From positions 186,001 through 250,000 of the forward strand of contig NZ_AUIE01000001.1 in assembly GCF_000423545.1 (NCBI RefSeq): a stretch of DNA of 64,000 bases. The letters are read 5' to 3'. Below the pieces are notes generated by a model. It worked only from the letters and a program-made list of their open reading frames with translations. It made no database searches and was not told the origin of the DNA. The number at the start of each line of letters is the position of its first letter. The stretch's first letter is position 1. The translations under genes and the position numbers were made by a program. This DNA is from Metapseudomonas resinovorans DSM 21078. Lineage in GTDB: Bacteria; Pseudomonadota; Gammaproteobacteria; Pseudomonadales; Pseudomonadaceae. This document shows, piece after piece, positions 53,948 through 63,344 of the stretch.

Positions 53948-56900
53948 TCAATACACATCCCTCACATAGCGCTTCTCCCGCGCCATGTTGCTGACATAGG
54001 TCTCGGCATCCGCTGCGCTGAGGCCACCATGCTCGCGCACCACCGCCTTGAGTGCGGCGTCCACATCCTTGGCCATGCGGCTGGCGTCGCCACAGACGTA
54101 GAAGTGTGCGCCGTCCTCCAGCCAGCGCCAGAGCTCGGCACCCTGTTCGAGCATGCGTTGCTGTACATACACCTTTTCCGCCTGGTCGCGGGAGAAGGCG
54201 GTATCCAGGCGATGCAGGTGGCCGCTGGCCTGCCAGGCATGCAGTTCGTCGCGGTAGTAGAAGTCGGTCGCTTCCCGCTGTTCGCCGAAGAACAGCCAGT
54301 TGCGGCCCTTGGCACCGAGGGCCTCACGTTCCTGCAGGAAGGCGCGGAACGGGGCGATACCGGTGCCGGGGCCGACCATGATCATCGGCCGCTCCGGATC
54401 GGCCGGTACGCGGAAGTGGGCCGCCTTCTGGATGAAGATCGACACCTCGCCCCGGCCGGCACGGTCGGCGAGGAACGCCGAGCAGACGCCGGCACGGCTT
54501 TGGCCCTCGCATTGATAACGGACGGTGGACACGGTCAGGTGCACCTCGTCCGGGGTCGCCAGGGGACTGGAGGCAATGGAATAGAGGCGAGGTTGAAGGC
54601 GCTTCAACCGGCCCAGCAGCTCGTCCGCGTTGATCTGGATGGGGCAGGTGCGCAGCAGGTCGGCCAACTGTTTGCCCCAGAGCCAATCCTCCAGCTCGGC
54701 CTTGTTCGCCGGTTCCAGCAGGCGTGCCAGCGCCGCGCTGCCAGAGCGTTCGGCAATGAAGCGCAGCAGATCAGGGGTGACCTTGGCGATCTCGAAATGT
54801 CGGCCCAGTGCCTTTGCCAGCGGCAGGACACCCAGGTCTTTCACCTCGACCAACTGATCGCCGTCCAGATCCAGTGCGCTGAGGACCTCGTTCACCAGCG
54901 ACGGACAGTTGCTCGGCCACACGCCCAATGCATCGCCGGCCCGGTAGTCGAGGCCGCTGCCCTTGAGGTCGAGGACGACCTGCCGGGTCTCCTTGCTGGA
55001 ACCCGGCGCATTCAGCACGGGGTTGCGTAGCAGCCGGCTGGCCAGAGGGCGCTGACGGCTGTACAGCGGTGGCGCTGCGTCCTCGGCGGGCGCACCAGCG
55101 GTTTCCAGCACCGGCAGCGGAACCGTTGCACCGGCCAGGGCACCGCGGACGGCGGCCAGCCAGGCGCGCGCCGGTTCTTCGTACTCCGGCTCGCAGTCCA
55201 CGCGTGGCACCAGGCGGCGCGCACCGAGGGCTTCCAGGCGGGCATCGAGCTTGCGGCCGAAACCGCAGAACTGGTCGTAGTTGGAATCGCCCATGGCCAG
55301 CACGGCGAAGTCCAGGCCGCTGAGGGAGGGGGCGCTGTCCGCGTTCAGCGCGCTCCAGAGCGACGCACCGTTGTCAGACGGATCGCCGTCGCCGAAGGTG
55401 CTGGCAATCAGCAGGGCGGTGTCGGCGCTGGCCAGCTCGGCGGGCTGGATGGCGTCCATGCAGTGCACCTTTACCGCATGGCCCTCGCGTTTCAGTGCGT
55501 CGGCACAGGCGGTGGCGAAGCTTTCCGCATTGCCGGTCTGCGAGCACCAGAGCACCAGCAGTGAATTCCCCGCCGACGGCGTTGGGCCCGTGACGGCCGT
55601 AGGCGCTTCCCAGCTGCGGGAGAACAGCCCTGCGAGCACGCCGTCCAGCAGCAGGCGGGTTTCCGGGGCCAGCGGTGCGCTGGCCGGCAGGGTGGGCACG
55701 CCACCTTGCTTGCGGCTTTCCTCGCTGCGCAGGCCGAGCAGGTAACCCTGCAGGTAGCGTTGCTCGGTGGGCGCCAGGCTGAGATCGGCGCTGGCGTCTA
55801 GGTTCAGCAGACGGGCGAAGGCATTGATCGGCATGTCGGCGAGTTCCTCCGGAAAACCGGCAGCGGCGCTGGCCGCGACCGGCTCGACTTCTACCAAGGG
55901 GATGAGCGGGGGGCTGGCCGGGGCGACCGGCGCCAGGGCGACGGCGCTGTATTTGAACTCCGGCTGCAGCGAAATGGGGTCGATGGCATCACTGGTCACG
56001 GCGTTGATTGCCAGGTCTTCGCCATAGCGGTCGTTCCAGTGGAAGGGCGCGAAGCAGTTGCCCGGTTGCACGCGGTCGGTGACCACGGCCGGCAGCACGG
56101 CGCGGCCACGGCGCGAGCGCACTTCTACCTGGCTTTTGTCGGCGATACCGAGGCGGCTGGCGTCACTCGGGTGGATTTCCAGGAAGGTGCCGGGGTTGAG
56201 CTTGTTCAGGGTGGTCACCTGGCCGGTCTTGGTCAGGGTGTGCCACTGGTGCTGCACGCGGCCGGTGTTGAGCACCAGGGGGAAGGCGTCGTCAGGCAGT
56301 TCCGCCGGGTCCATGTGCGGCCGGGCGAAGAACCTGCCCTTGCCGTTGTCGGTGGCGAAGGCGATGGCCGGGCGTGTGCCGTCGGCACCGATCTTCACTG
56401 CCTGGCTCACCCCGTCGTTGAAGTAACGGATCGGGTTGCGCGCGTTGGCCTTCGAGCCGGGCGCGCAGGGCCATTGTTGCGGACCCTGGCGCAACAGCTC
56501 GTAGCTGGCGCCGCGGATGTCGTAGCCGGTCTTGGGGTTCCAGGCGAGTTTGATTTCTTCGAACACCTCGGCGGCGGACGCATAGTCGAAGGCCTCGGCG
56601 AACCCCATCGCGCAGGCGACGCGGGCGATGATCTGCCAGTCCGGCAGGCTGTCGCCGGGCGCGTCCACGGCCTTCTGGGTGAGGGTCAGGTTGCGCTCGG
56701 AGTTGATCATCACGCCTTCGGCCTCGGCCCAGAGTGCGCCGGGCAGGAGGATGTCGGCGTAGCGGTTGGTCTCGGTGTCGAGGAAGGCGTCCTGGGTGAT
56801 CACCAGTTCGGCATTCTGCAGCCCCTCGATCGCCTGGCGGCGGTTGGGCACGGTGGCGACCGGGTTGGTGCAGATGATCCAGCAGGCTTTGATATCGCCA

Positions 56901-58075
56901 GCGCGCATGGCCTCGAACATGGCCACGGTGCCGTTGCCGCCGTCCTGGCGCAGGTGGCCGCGCGGCAGTTGCCACAGGTCTTCGATGAACTGGCGGTCGG
57001 CCTCCACCAGCAGCGAACGCTGGCCAGGCAGGCCGGGGCCCATGTAGCCCATCTCGCGACCGCCCATGGCGTTGGGCTGGCCGGTAAGGGAGAAGGGGCC
57101 GCTACCGGGTCGGCAGATGGCGCCGGTGGCCAGGTGCAGGTTGCACAGGGCGTTGGTGTTCCAGGTGCCGTGGGTGCTCTGGTTGAGGCCCATGGTCCAG
57201 CAGCTCATCCACTCTTTGGATTCGCCGATCCATTGGGCGGCTTTGCGGATGTCGGCTTCAGGCAGGCCGGTGATGGCGGCGACACGCTCCGGTGCGTAGT
57301 CCTCGAGGAAGGCCGGCATGGCCTCCCAGCCCTGGGTGTGGGCGGCGATGAAGGCCGGGTCGGTGTGGCCGTTCTTGTGCAACAGATGGAGCAGGCCGTT
57401 GAGCAAGGCGAGGTCGGTGCCGGGCTTGATCGGCAGGTAGAGGCTGGCTTTGTCGGCGGTGGCGGTGCGCCGCGGGTCGACCACGATCAGCTTCGCCCCG
57501 GCCTTGACCCGGTCCATCATGCGCAGGAACAGGATCGGGTGGCAGTCGGCCATGTTGGCGCCGGTCACCAGGAACAGGTCGGCCGTGTCGAAGTCCCGGT
57601 AGGAGCCGGGCGGGCCGTCCGAGCCGAGGGAGAGCTTGTAGCCGCTGCCGGCACTGGCCATGCACAGCCGCGAATTGGATTCGACGTGACGGGTGCGGAT
57701 GAACCCCTTTGCCAGCTTGTTGGCCAGGTACTGCGCCTCCAGGGACATCTGCCCGGATACATAGAAGGAAATGGCGTCAGGACCGTGAGTCTCGAGCAGC
57801 GCGCGCAGACGGCTGGCGGTGTCCTGGATCGCCTCGTCGATGCCGGTGCGCACCGGGTCGCGACTGCGCTCGTGGCGCAGGTAGGCGTGCTCCATGCGGC
57901 CGGAGTCGGTGAGCGGTTGGGCGCAGGTATTGCCCTTGGTGCAGAGGCGGCCAAAGTTGCTTGGGTGGTTCTTGTCGCCCGTCACCTTGACCACGCGGTT
58001 GTTCGCGACCTCCATGACGATGCCGCAGCCGACGCCGCAATAGGGACACACGCTTCGCACTGTCTTGTTCGCCAT
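53948..58075 (-). CDS. Assimilatory nitrate reductase fused to flavoprotein reductase
   Basis: A 1375-residue cytoplasmic enzyme that reduces nitrate to nitrite with electrons from NADPH. The N-terminus has a 4Fe-4S site (Cys10, Cys13, Cys17, Cys45: [18 protein letters not shown]), followed by the molybdopterin domain (to about 690). A flavodoxin domain starts near 838 ([14 protein letters not shown]). The FAD/NADPH reductase part begins near 1008, with RLYSIASSP at about 1165, [14 protein letters not shown] at about 1237 and the sulfite-reductase-like end [13 protein letters not shown]. The same fusion is known in Pseudomonas. Its gene reads away from nirBD, and cobA is not downstream. Confidence 0.95.
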   Translation of the reverse strand: MANKTVRSVCPYCGVGCGIVMEVANNRVVKVTGDKNHPSNFGRLCTKGNTCAQPLTDSGRMEHAYLRHERSRDPVRTGIDEAIQDTASRLRALLETHGPDAISFYVSGQMSLEAQYLANKLAKGFIRTRHVESNSRLCMASAGSGYKLSLGSDGPPGSYRDFDTADLFLVTGANMADCHPILFLRMMDRVKAGAKLIVVDPRRTATADKASLYLPIKPGTDLALLNGLLHLLHKNGHTDPAFIAAHTQGWEAMPAFLEDYAPERVAAITGLPEADIRKAAQWIGESKEWMSCWTMGLNQSTHGTWNTNALCNLHLATGAICRPGSGPFSLTGQPNAMGGREMGYMGPGLPGQRSLLVEADRQFIEDLWQLPRGHLRQDGGNGTVAMFEAMRAGDIKACWIICTNPVATVPNRRQAIEGLQNAELVITQDAFLDTETNRYADILLPGALWAEAEGVMINSERNLTLTQKAVDAPGDSLPDWQIIARVACAMGFAEAFDYASAAEVFEEIKLAWNPKTGYDIRGASYELLRQGPQQWPCAPGSKANARNPIRYFNDGVSQAVKIGADGTRPAIAFATDNGKGRFFARPHMDPAELPDDAFPLVLNTGRVQHQWHTLTKTGQVTTLNKLNPGTFLEIHPSDASRLGIADKSQVEVRSRRGRAVLPAVVTDRVQPGNCFAPFHWNDRYGEDLAINAVTSDAIDPISLQPEFKYSAVALAPVAPASPPLIPLVEVEPVAASAAAGFPEELADMPINAFARLLNLDASADLSLAPTEQRYLQGYLLGLRSEESRKQGGVPTLPASAPLAPETRLLLDGVLAGLFSRSWEAPTAVTGPTPSAGNSLLVLWCSQTGNAESFATACADALKREGHAVKVHCMDAIQPAELASADTALLIASTFGDGDPSDNGASLWSALNADSAPSLSGLDFAVLAMGDSNYDQFCGFGRKLDARLEALGARRLVPRVDCEPEYEEPARAWLAAVRGALAGATVPLPVLETAGAPAEDAAPPLYSRQRPLASRLLRNPVLNAPGSSKETRQVVLDLKGSGLDYRAGDALGVWPSNCPSLVNEVLSALDLDGDQLVEVKDLGVLPLAKALGRHFEIAKVTPDLLRFIAERSGSAALARLLEPANKAELEDWLWGKQLADLLRTCPIQINADELLGRLKRLQPRLYSIASSPLATPDEVHLTVSTVRYQCEGQSRAGVCSAFLADRAGRGEVSIFIQKAAHFRVPADPERPMIMVGPGTGIAPFRAFLQEREALGAKGRNWLFFGEQREATDFYYRDELHAWQASGHLHRLDTAFSRDQAEKVYVQQRMLEQGAELWRWLEDGAHFYVCGDASRMAKDVDAALKAVVREHGGLSAADAETYVSNMAREKRYVRDVY

Positions 58076-58097
58076 ATCCGTACCTTGCGCGGAAACG

Positions 58098-58144
58098 AAA
58101 AAGCGCCATGCCACCCACCGTCGAAACGGGGGAGACACGGCGCC
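58098..58144 (-). terminator. Leader terminator of the nitrate reductase gene
   Basis: On the minus strand a long imperfect hairpin from GGCGCCGTG to CATGGCGC (58144-58103) is followed by TTTTT. It lies in the leader between the sigma-54 promoter and the start codon, so it would stop transcription unless prevented. Confidence 0.7.
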
Positions 58145-58179
58145 TTTGTCGTGGGGTAGGGCAATCGGCATTGATTGCC
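58136..58179 (-). promoter_or_regulatory. Two-hairpin ANTAR (NasT) target in nitrate reductase leader
   Basis: On the minus strand hairpin 1 is GGCAATC-AATGCC-GATTGCC (58179-58160), a 7-bp stem with hexaloop AATGCC. After a 6-base linker, hairpin 2 is CACGAC-AAAGGC-GCCGTG (58153-58136), with loop AAAGGC and one mismatch in the stem. Both loops have A at position 1 and G at position 4, the ANTAR recognition rule. Hairpin 2 shares bases with the 5' arm of the terminator, so only one of the two can form. Confidence 0.75.
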
Positions 58180-58192
58180 TTGGCGGGGCTAT

Positions 58193-58208
58193 CGCAAGGC
58201 ACATGCCA
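58193..58208 (-). promoter_or_regulatory. Sigma-54 promoter for nitrate reductase gene
   Basis: On the minus strand TGGCATGTGCCTTGCG has the -24 GG and -12 GC at the right distance and one mismatch to TGGCACG-N4-TTGC. It would give a leader of about 105 bases. Confidence 0.65.
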
Positions 58209-58317
58209 AGTCCGCTGCAATCCTCGCCAAGGCTTTGCGTGGCGGCCCCTGCAGGCATTTATCAGGTGGAGTTCGAGTGGTGTTGGCTGGCTTCAGGATG
58301 GGGCGTGATGCGTGTTG

Positions 58318-58335
58318 TCGCACCGTTTTGGTTCC
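58318..58335. promoter_or_regulatory. NtrC-like site between the two sigma-54 promoters
   Basis: GCACC, GTTTT, GGTTC (58320-58334) differs by one base from the GCACC-N5-GGTGC site of NtrC. It lies about 110 bases upstream of one sigma-54 promoter and about 127 upstream of the other. Confidence 0.5.
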
Positions 58336-58461
58336 TTGGCGGGCGCTTGTCACGAGCGTCGCTGCAGCCGGGAATGGCGGCTGCACGAATCGCTGCAGGG
58401 CGCGCCATTACTGGTGCTGGACCTGACTCTGGAGGCGTTGGGAAGCGCCCTTTTGACAATC

Positions 58462-58477
58462 TGGCACAGCCACTGCA
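58462..58477 (+). promoter_or_regulatory. Sigma-54 promoter for nirBD
   Basis: TGGCAC, 5 bases, CTGCA, with the -24 GG and -12 GC correctly spaced. It would give a leader of about 330 bases before nirB. Confidence 0.65.
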
Positions 58478-58695
58478 TAGGCAGGACCAGGCCCACCACG
58501 AACAGTGCGGTGGGTGGCCCGGCAGATCAATGGCGATCGCTTCCCGGGCCAAAGCCTGTTCACGATCTCGCGAGCTAGAGAAGAACAAGGCGGGAATGGC
58601 TGAGGACGCGGAGTTTACGAGTTGTAAATGAGCAGTCCGAAGCCATTTTCAACGCGGTTGTTCCGACGCGCAGCAGATTGTGGATAGGTTTGACA

Positions 58696-58752
58696 GGTGC
58701 GCCAGGCAGTGTGGCTCGGCGGCACCCATGAACGAACAGGCAAAGGCGCCTG
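58696..58752 (+). promoter_or_regulatory. Two-hairpin ANTAR (NasT) target in nirB leader
   Basis: Hairpin 1 spans 58696-58726: outer stem GGTGC/GCACC, inner GCCAGGC/GCTCGGC with one mismatch, hexaloop AGTGTG. After a 10-base linker, hairpin 2 is CAGGC-AAAGGC-GCCTG (58737-58752). Both loops have A1 and G4. Hairpin 2 overlaps the first arm of the terminator at 58746. Antitermination of the nirBD leader is published for P. aeruginosa. Confidence 0.8.
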
Positions 58753-58780
58753 GGACGATAAGTCCCAGGCGCTTTTTTTT
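58746..58780 (+). terminator. Leader terminator before nirB
   Basis: GCGCCTGGGAC, loop GATAA, GTCCCAGGCGC: an 11-bp perfect stem followed by eight T residues, 40 bases before the nirB ATG. A terminator of this strength directly before a gene implies regulated read-through. Confidence 0.92.
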
Positions 58781-58820
58781 GCCCCCGAAAAACGTGATTG
58801 GCTTGGGCCGGGTGCTACCT

Positions 58821-61382
58821 ATGAACTCCAACGTCGCTTCCACTCCTGATGTGCAAACGCTGATCGTCATCGGCAATGGCATGGTCGGCCATCATTGCGT
58901 CGAGCAACTGATCGAACGCGGCGCGCTGGACCGCTATCGCATCGAGGTCTTCAGTGAGGAACCGCTGCGCGCCTATGACCGCGTTCACCTGTCCGAATAC
59001 TTCGGTGGCCGTGATGCCGAGTCCCTGGCCCTGGGCGAGGCCAGCCTCTACCGCACTCCGGGCGTGACGCTGCACCTGGGTGTGCCGGTACTGGAGATCG
59101 ACCGAGAGCGTCGCGAGGTGATCACCGCCAACGGCTGCGTGGCCTTCGACAAGCTGGTGCTGGCTACCGGTTCCTATCCCTTCGTGCCGCCCATCGAGGG
59201 TGCCGAGGGTAACTCGCGGCTGGTCTATCGCACCCTGGCGGACCTCGACACCATTCGTGATGCGGCGGCCAATGCACGCCGTGGCGTGGTGGTGGGCGGC
59301 GGCCTGCTGGGCCTGGAAGCGGCCAATGCGCTGAAGTCCCTCGGCCTCGACGCCCATGTGGTGGAGTTCGCCCCGCGCCTGATGCCGGTGCAGCTGGACG
59401 ACCAGGGCGGCCAGGCGCTCAAGGCGCGCATCGAGGCGTTGGGCGTGGGCGTGCACCTGTCCAAGGCCACCCAATCCATCAGTGCCGGCGCGGAGTACCG
59501 CTACCGGATGAACTTCGCCGGTGAGGATTTCCTCGAAACCGACCTGATCGTCTTCTCCGCCGGCATCCGCCCGCAGGACGCCCTGGCCCGCCAGAGCGGT
59601 CTGGAGCTGGGGGCGCGTGGCGGTGTGGCCATCGACGGTCAGTGCCTGACCTCGGACGCGAACATCTATGCCATCGGTGAGTGCGCGGCCTGGAACGGCA
59701 GCATCTTCGGCCTGGTCGCTCCCGGTTACCAGATGGCCCGCAGCGTCGCCGCGCAGCTCTGTGGCGAGGAGGCCGACCCCTTCATCGGCGCCGATATGTC
59801 CACCAAGCTGAAGCTGCTGGGCGTGGACGTGGGCTCCATCGGCGACGCCCACGGTGCATTGCCGGGGGCTCGCAGCTATCGCTTCATCGACGAAGCCACC
59901 TCCAGCTACCGCCGGCTGGTGGTTTCCGCTGATGGCAAGCAGGCCCTGGGGGCCGTGCTGGTGGGCGACAACAGCTACTACGACACCCTGCTGCAGTACG
60001 TGCAGAACGGCATCAAACTGCCGGCCGATCCGGCCAGCCTGATCCTGCCGGCGGGCGAGGGCGCCCCGGCCCTGGGCGCCGATGCGCTGCCGGCCACCGC
60101 CACCGTCTGTTCCTGCCACAACGTCAGCAAGGGGGCGATCTGCTCCGCCATCGACGGTGGCTGCACCGATGTCGCCGGGGTCAAGGCCTGCACCAAGGCG
60201 GCCACCGGCTGCGGCGGGTGCGCGGCGCTGCTCAAGCAGGTGGTGGAGCACGAACTGTCCGCCCGTGGCGTGGCGGTGGACAAGAGCCTCTGCGAACACT
60301 TCGCCTACACCCGCCAGGAGCTCTACGCCCTGGTGCGTGTGGAAGGCATCGAGACCTTCGAGGAAATGCTCGCCAAGCACGGTCGCGGCCATGTGGGCTG
60401 CGAGATCTGCAAGCCAGCCATCGGCTCCATCCTCGCCTCCTGCTGGAACCGTCCGATCCAGAACCCCTGGCTGGTGCCGCTGCAGGACACCAACGACACC
60501 TTCATGGCCAACATGCAGAAGAACGGCACCTACTCGGTGGTGCCGCGCATCCCCGGTGGCGAGATCACCCCGGAAGGCCTGATCGCGATTGGCGAGGTGG
60601 CGAAGAAGTACAACCTCTACACCAAGATCACCGGCGGCCAGCGTATCGACCTGTTCGGTGCCCAATTGCACGAGCTGCCGGACATCTGGGGCGAACTGAT
60701 CGCCGCCGGTTTCGAGACCGGCCATGCCTATGGCAAGTCCACCCGTACCGTGAAGTCCTGCGTGGGCAGCACCTGGTGCCGCTACGGCGTGCAGGACAGC
60801 GTGAAAATGGCCCTGGACATCGAGAACCGCTACAAGGGCCTGCGCTCGCCGCACAAGCTCAAGTTCGCGGTCAGCGGCTGCACCCGCGAGTGCGCCGAAG
60901 CACAGAGCAAGGACGTGGGCGTGATTGCCACCGAGAAGGGCTGGAACCTCTACGTCTGCGGCAACGGCGGCATGCGCCCGCGCCACGCCGAGTTGTTCGC
61001 CACCGACCTCGATGACGAGACCCTGATCCGCTACATCGACCGCTTCCTGATGCTCTACATCCGCACCGCCGACAAGCTGCAGCGCACCTCCGTCTGGCGC
61101 GAGAGCCTGGAAGGCGGGCTGGATTACCTCAAGGCAGTGATCATCGACGACAGCCTGGGCCTGGGCGATGAGCTGGAAGCCCAGATGCAACTGGTGGTGG
61201 ATCGCTACGAATGCGAGTGGGCCAACGCCATCAAGGACCCGGAGAAGCTCAAGCGCTTCCGCACCTTCGTCAACGACGGCCGTGGTGACCCGGATATCCA
61301 TTTCGTCAACGAACGTGGGCAGATCCGTCCGGCGAAGGCGGCTGAGCTCACCCTGATTCCCGTAGCCGAGGAGGTGGTCTGA
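58821..61382 (+). CDS. nirB: Assimilatory nitrite reductase large subunit
   Basis: An 853-residue NAD(P)H-dependent nitrite reductase. The N-terminal FAD/NAD domain has VIGNGMVGHHCVEQL and VVVGGGLLGLEAANAL (to about 310). A 2Fe-2S BFD-like domain follows near 428 (TVCSCHNVSKGAI, ATGCGGCAALLKQV). The sulfite/nitrite-reductase part has NGTYSVVPRIPGGEITPEGL (about 568). The siroheme/4Fe-4S cysteines are in KSCVGSTWCRYG (about 645) and SGCTRECAEAQSKD (about 686). It reduces nitrite to ammonium in the cytoplasm. The ATG at 58821 was chosen because upstream codons lie within the leader hairpins. Confidence 0.97.
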   Translation: MNSNVASTPDVQTLIVIGNGMVGHHCVEQLIERGALDRYRIEVFSEEPLRAYDRVHLSEYFGGRDAESLALGEASLYRTPGVTLHLGVPVLEIDRERREVITANGCVAFDKLVLATGSYPFVPPIEGAEGNSRLVYRTLADLDTIRDAAANARRGVVVGGGLLGLEAANALKSLGLDAHVVEFAPRLMPVQLDDQGGQALKARIEALGVGVHLSKATQSISAGAEYRYRMNFAGEDFLETDLIVFSAGIRPQDALARQSGLELGARGGVAIDGQCLTSDANIYAIGECAAWNGSIFGLVAPGYQMARSVAAQLCGEEADPFIGADMSTKLKLLGVDVGSIGDAHGALPGARSYRFIDEATSSYRRLVVSADGKQALGAVLVGDNSYYDTLLQYVQNGIKLPADPASLILPAGEGAPALGADALPATATVCSCHNVSKGAICSAIDGGCTDVAGVKACTKAATGCGGCAALLKQVVEHELSARGVAVDKSLCEHFAYTRQELYALVRVEGIETFEEMLAKHGRGHVGCEICKPAIGSILASCWNRPIQNPWLVPLQDTNDTFMANMQKNGTYSVVPRIPGGEITPEGLIAIGEVAKKYNLYTKITGGQRIDLFGAQLHELPDIWGELIAAGFETGHAYGKSTRTVKSCVGSTWCRYGVQDSVKMALDIENRYKGLRSPHKLKFAVSGCTRECAEAQSKDVGVIATEKGWNLYVCGNGGMRPRHAELFATDLDDETLIRYIDRFLMLYIRTADKLQRTSVWRESLEGGLDYLKAVIIDDSLGLGDELEAQMQLVVDRYECEWANAIKDPEKLKRFRTFVNDGRGDPDIHFVNERGQIRPAKAAELTLIPVAEEVV

Positions 61383-61753
61383 TGGCCCAGCAGAGCGCAC
61401 AACGCATCGACATATCGGAAAGCTGGCAGCGCGTTTGCTCGCGCCAGGACCTGGTGCCCAATTCGGGCGTGGTGGCCTGGTGGGAGGGTGCCCAGGTGGC
61501 GCTCTTCTACCTGCCCGAAGGGGAGGAAGGGCGCCAGCTCTTCGCGGTGGATAACCACGACCCGCTGGCCGGCGCCAATGTCATTGGCCGCGGCATCGTC
61601 GGTCACCTGGGCGGCGACCTGGTGATCGCCTCACCGCTTTACAAACAGCACTACCGCCTGGAAGACGGCACCTGCCTGGAGTATCCGGAACAGCAGCTGC
61701 GGGTCTGGCCCGTGCGCCTGGAGGGGGATGTTGTGGAAATCAGGGTGGAGTGA
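61382..61753 (+). CDS. nirD: Nitrite reductase small subunit
   Basis: A 123-residue Rieske-fold subunit. The start overlaps the nirB stop codon (TGATG). Recognisable parts are VAWWEGAQVALFYLP, FAVDNHDPLAGANVIGRGIV and KQHYRLEDGTCLEYPEQQL. The Rieske cysteine/histidine ligands are absent, as is usual for NirD. It is needed with NirB for activity. Confidence 0.95.
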   Translation: MAQQSAQRIDISESWQRVCSRQDLVPNSGVVAWWEGAQVALFYLPEGEEGRQLFAVDNHDPLAGANVIGRGIVGHLGGDLVIASPLYKQHYRLEDGTCLEYPEQQLRVWPVRLEGDVVEIRVE

Positions 61754-61761
61754 GTGCGCAA

Positions 61762-61782
61762 CTGGCCCCGGAGCGGGGCCAG
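61762..61782. terminator. Hairpin after nirD
   Basis: CTGGCCCCG, loop GAG, CGGGGCCAG between the convergent nirD and hypothetical genes. It is followed by GGTT but has no long T run. Confidence 0.6.
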
Positions 61783-61785
61783 GGT

Positions 61786-62058
61786 TCAGGCCTTGCCGCA
61801 AGGCTGCCGATACGCGCGCGTATACATCAGGTGGGCATCCATCAGCAGCGCCTCCATGCCCGACAGCATGGCTTCGCGGCTCAGGTAGCCGGCACTGCCG
61901 GACGCCTGCTCAATTCGCAGGCGCTCGATGAGGCGGGTCACCTGCACCAATCGATAGTCGCCGAGGCGGCGGCAGGCCTCGGGGCTGGAGTCGGCGCGGA
62001 CGTCCAGCACGTCGTCGGGGAATTCGTCGAGGGTGGGGAAACGGTGCGGAATCATCAT
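61786..62058 (-). CDS. Conserved hypothetical protein, 90 aa
   Basis: Begins MMIPHRFPTLDEFPDDVLDV, is mainly helical (CRRLGDYRLVQVTRLIERLR, SREAMLSGMEALLMDAHLMY) and has no signal peptide. No family recognised. It is convergent to nirD, so it is not part of the nitrite reductase transcript. Confidence 0.65.
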   Translation of the reverse strand: MMIPHRFPTLDEFPDDVLDVRADSSPEACRRLGDYRLVQVTRLIERLRIEQASGSAGYLSREAMLSGMEALLMDAHLMYTRAYRQPCGKA

Positions 62059-62223
62059 GCGCTGGGTCGCTCGGGGCTGCAGTAGGCGGAGTAGGGGCGA
62101 AAAAGCTACCCAGTTGCCCTGTAGGGTTTCAAGGCATGAACCCTGTCCGATTTTTCGTGTTGGCAGGTAGGGATATTGTCGCGATGAGCCGCGAACGTAC
62201 TGGGAAAGTGCACTCCAGAGCCG

Positions 62224-62883
62224 TCAGCTGAAACTCAGCGCGCCCTGCTTGCAGCAACGCACCAGGGCTTCTTCCAACTTGCGGTCAGGCATGGCGTGCG
62301 CGCGCAGGGTGTTCGCGGTCTTCTCCACGTAGTCGCGGGTGCTGCCGTAGTGGCCGCTGGCACTGTCGAACACCTGGCGCAGCACATGGTCCGGCAGCGC
62401 GCCGGCGTAGCAGGAAATATTGCGTCGCAGCACGAAGCCCAGGGCCTGCACCTTGGGCCCACGCTCCAGCTGGCAGCTCAGCCACTTCGGCTGGTACGCC
62501 GCATCGGGCATTTCCCGCTGCCACAAGGCGAAGAGATGCTCTTCCAGTTGCTCCTCCGGCAGGCGGTAGGCGAAGCCGGCGCAGGAGCCGCCACGGTCCA
62601 GACCCAGCACGAGGCCGGGGGTTTGCGGCGTGCCACGGTGGATCTGCGACCACAGATAGAGCCCACGATGGTAGCCATGCACGCGCGCGCGGCGTGTTTC
62701 CACCGTGGGGCATTCCGGACGCCAGATCAGCGAGCCATAGGCGAACAGCCAGACCGGTCCACCGCGATGGCGATTCATGGTGGTTTCGAGGGAGGCGAGT
62801 AATTCAGCGCGAGTCAGTTGCACCGGCTGTTCGAGCTGGGGCGGATAAAGCGTGAAAGGCGTTTCGGAATTGCTGCCTGTCAT
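62224..62883 (-). CDS. Gamma-glutamylcyclotransferase, ChaC family
   Basis: A 219-residue glutathione-specific cyclotransferase. The substrate loop YGSLIW is in VWLFAYGSLIWRPECP, followed by RARVHGYHRGLYLWSQIHRG and the catalytic Glu region AYRLPEEQLEEHLFALWQRE. It splits glutathione to 5-oxoproline and Cys-Gly. The ATG at 62883 (MTGSNSETPF) gives the usual length; the open frame upstream is not ChaC-like. Confidence 0.93.
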   Translation of the reverse strand: MTGSNSETPFTLYPPQLEQPVQLTRAELLASLETTMNRHRGGPVWLFAYGSLIWRPECPTVETRRARVHGYHRGLYLWSQIHRGTPQTPGLVLGLDRGGSCAGFAYRLPEEQLEEHLFALWQREMPDAAYQPKWLSCQLERGPKVQALGFVLRRNISCYAGALPDHVLRQVFDSASGHYGSTRDYVEKTANTLRAHAMPDRKLEEALVRCCKQGALSFS

Positions 62884-63344
62884 AGAAGTACTGCGGGTGC
62901 TGGTGATGTACGAACCCGTCCGGGATTCGCCTCTTCTTGTATCAGGTGTTGGGACGCTGGCGAACAGGCGGTCGTCGAATTCCGCAAAAAATTCCCGTTG
63001 GCGCAGCGGGTCATGAGCCGCTGATAAAGGAAAGGCATGATTTGGCGCCGGGTTATTGCGGATGGCGATAACCACCAGCGGCCGTAGGTTTGCCCCCGAT
63101 GCGTGGCAACTGGCGGGGGCGCGCTGAACCGCCTGTGGGCCGGGTTCATTCCGTTCAGTCCAGGGGCTGAAGCTCGCGATATGACGACATCTTTTGTTGC
63201 AAGGAACGGCATCACACTGTCATGAAATGCTAAGAAGTTGTCATGAAATGCGAAGCCGTAGGGGGCGGCCGTCCCTAGTCTTTGCCGCCAGTCGGAAGGG
63301 GTGGAGAACCTGCACGGTTCGCCCCGACATTCATGGAGCCTTCT
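62884..63344. other. Intergenic region with 13-bp direct repeats
   Basis: A 461-bp gap between divergent ChaC and lipoprotein genes. TGTCATGAAATGC occurs at 63218-63230 and again at 63239-63251, a period of 21 bp (two helical turns). The units CTGTCATGAAA and TTGTCATGAAA resemble Pho-box halves. The rest of the gap shows nothing I can name. Confidence 0.5.

Noticed and set aside
58402-58417. GCGCCA-TTAC-TGGTGC as an NtrC site
   Set aside because: The spacing between GCGCC and GGTGC is 6 rather than 5 bases, and the first half has a mismatch; the site at 58320-58334 fits better.
58815-61400. An 861-codon open frame antisense to nirB, and similar long antisense frames opposite hrpA, nitrate reductase and the LtaS-type gene
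   Set aside because: GC-rich codon use leaves few stops on the opposite strand. The translations show no domains, while the sense strand encodes well-known enzymes.
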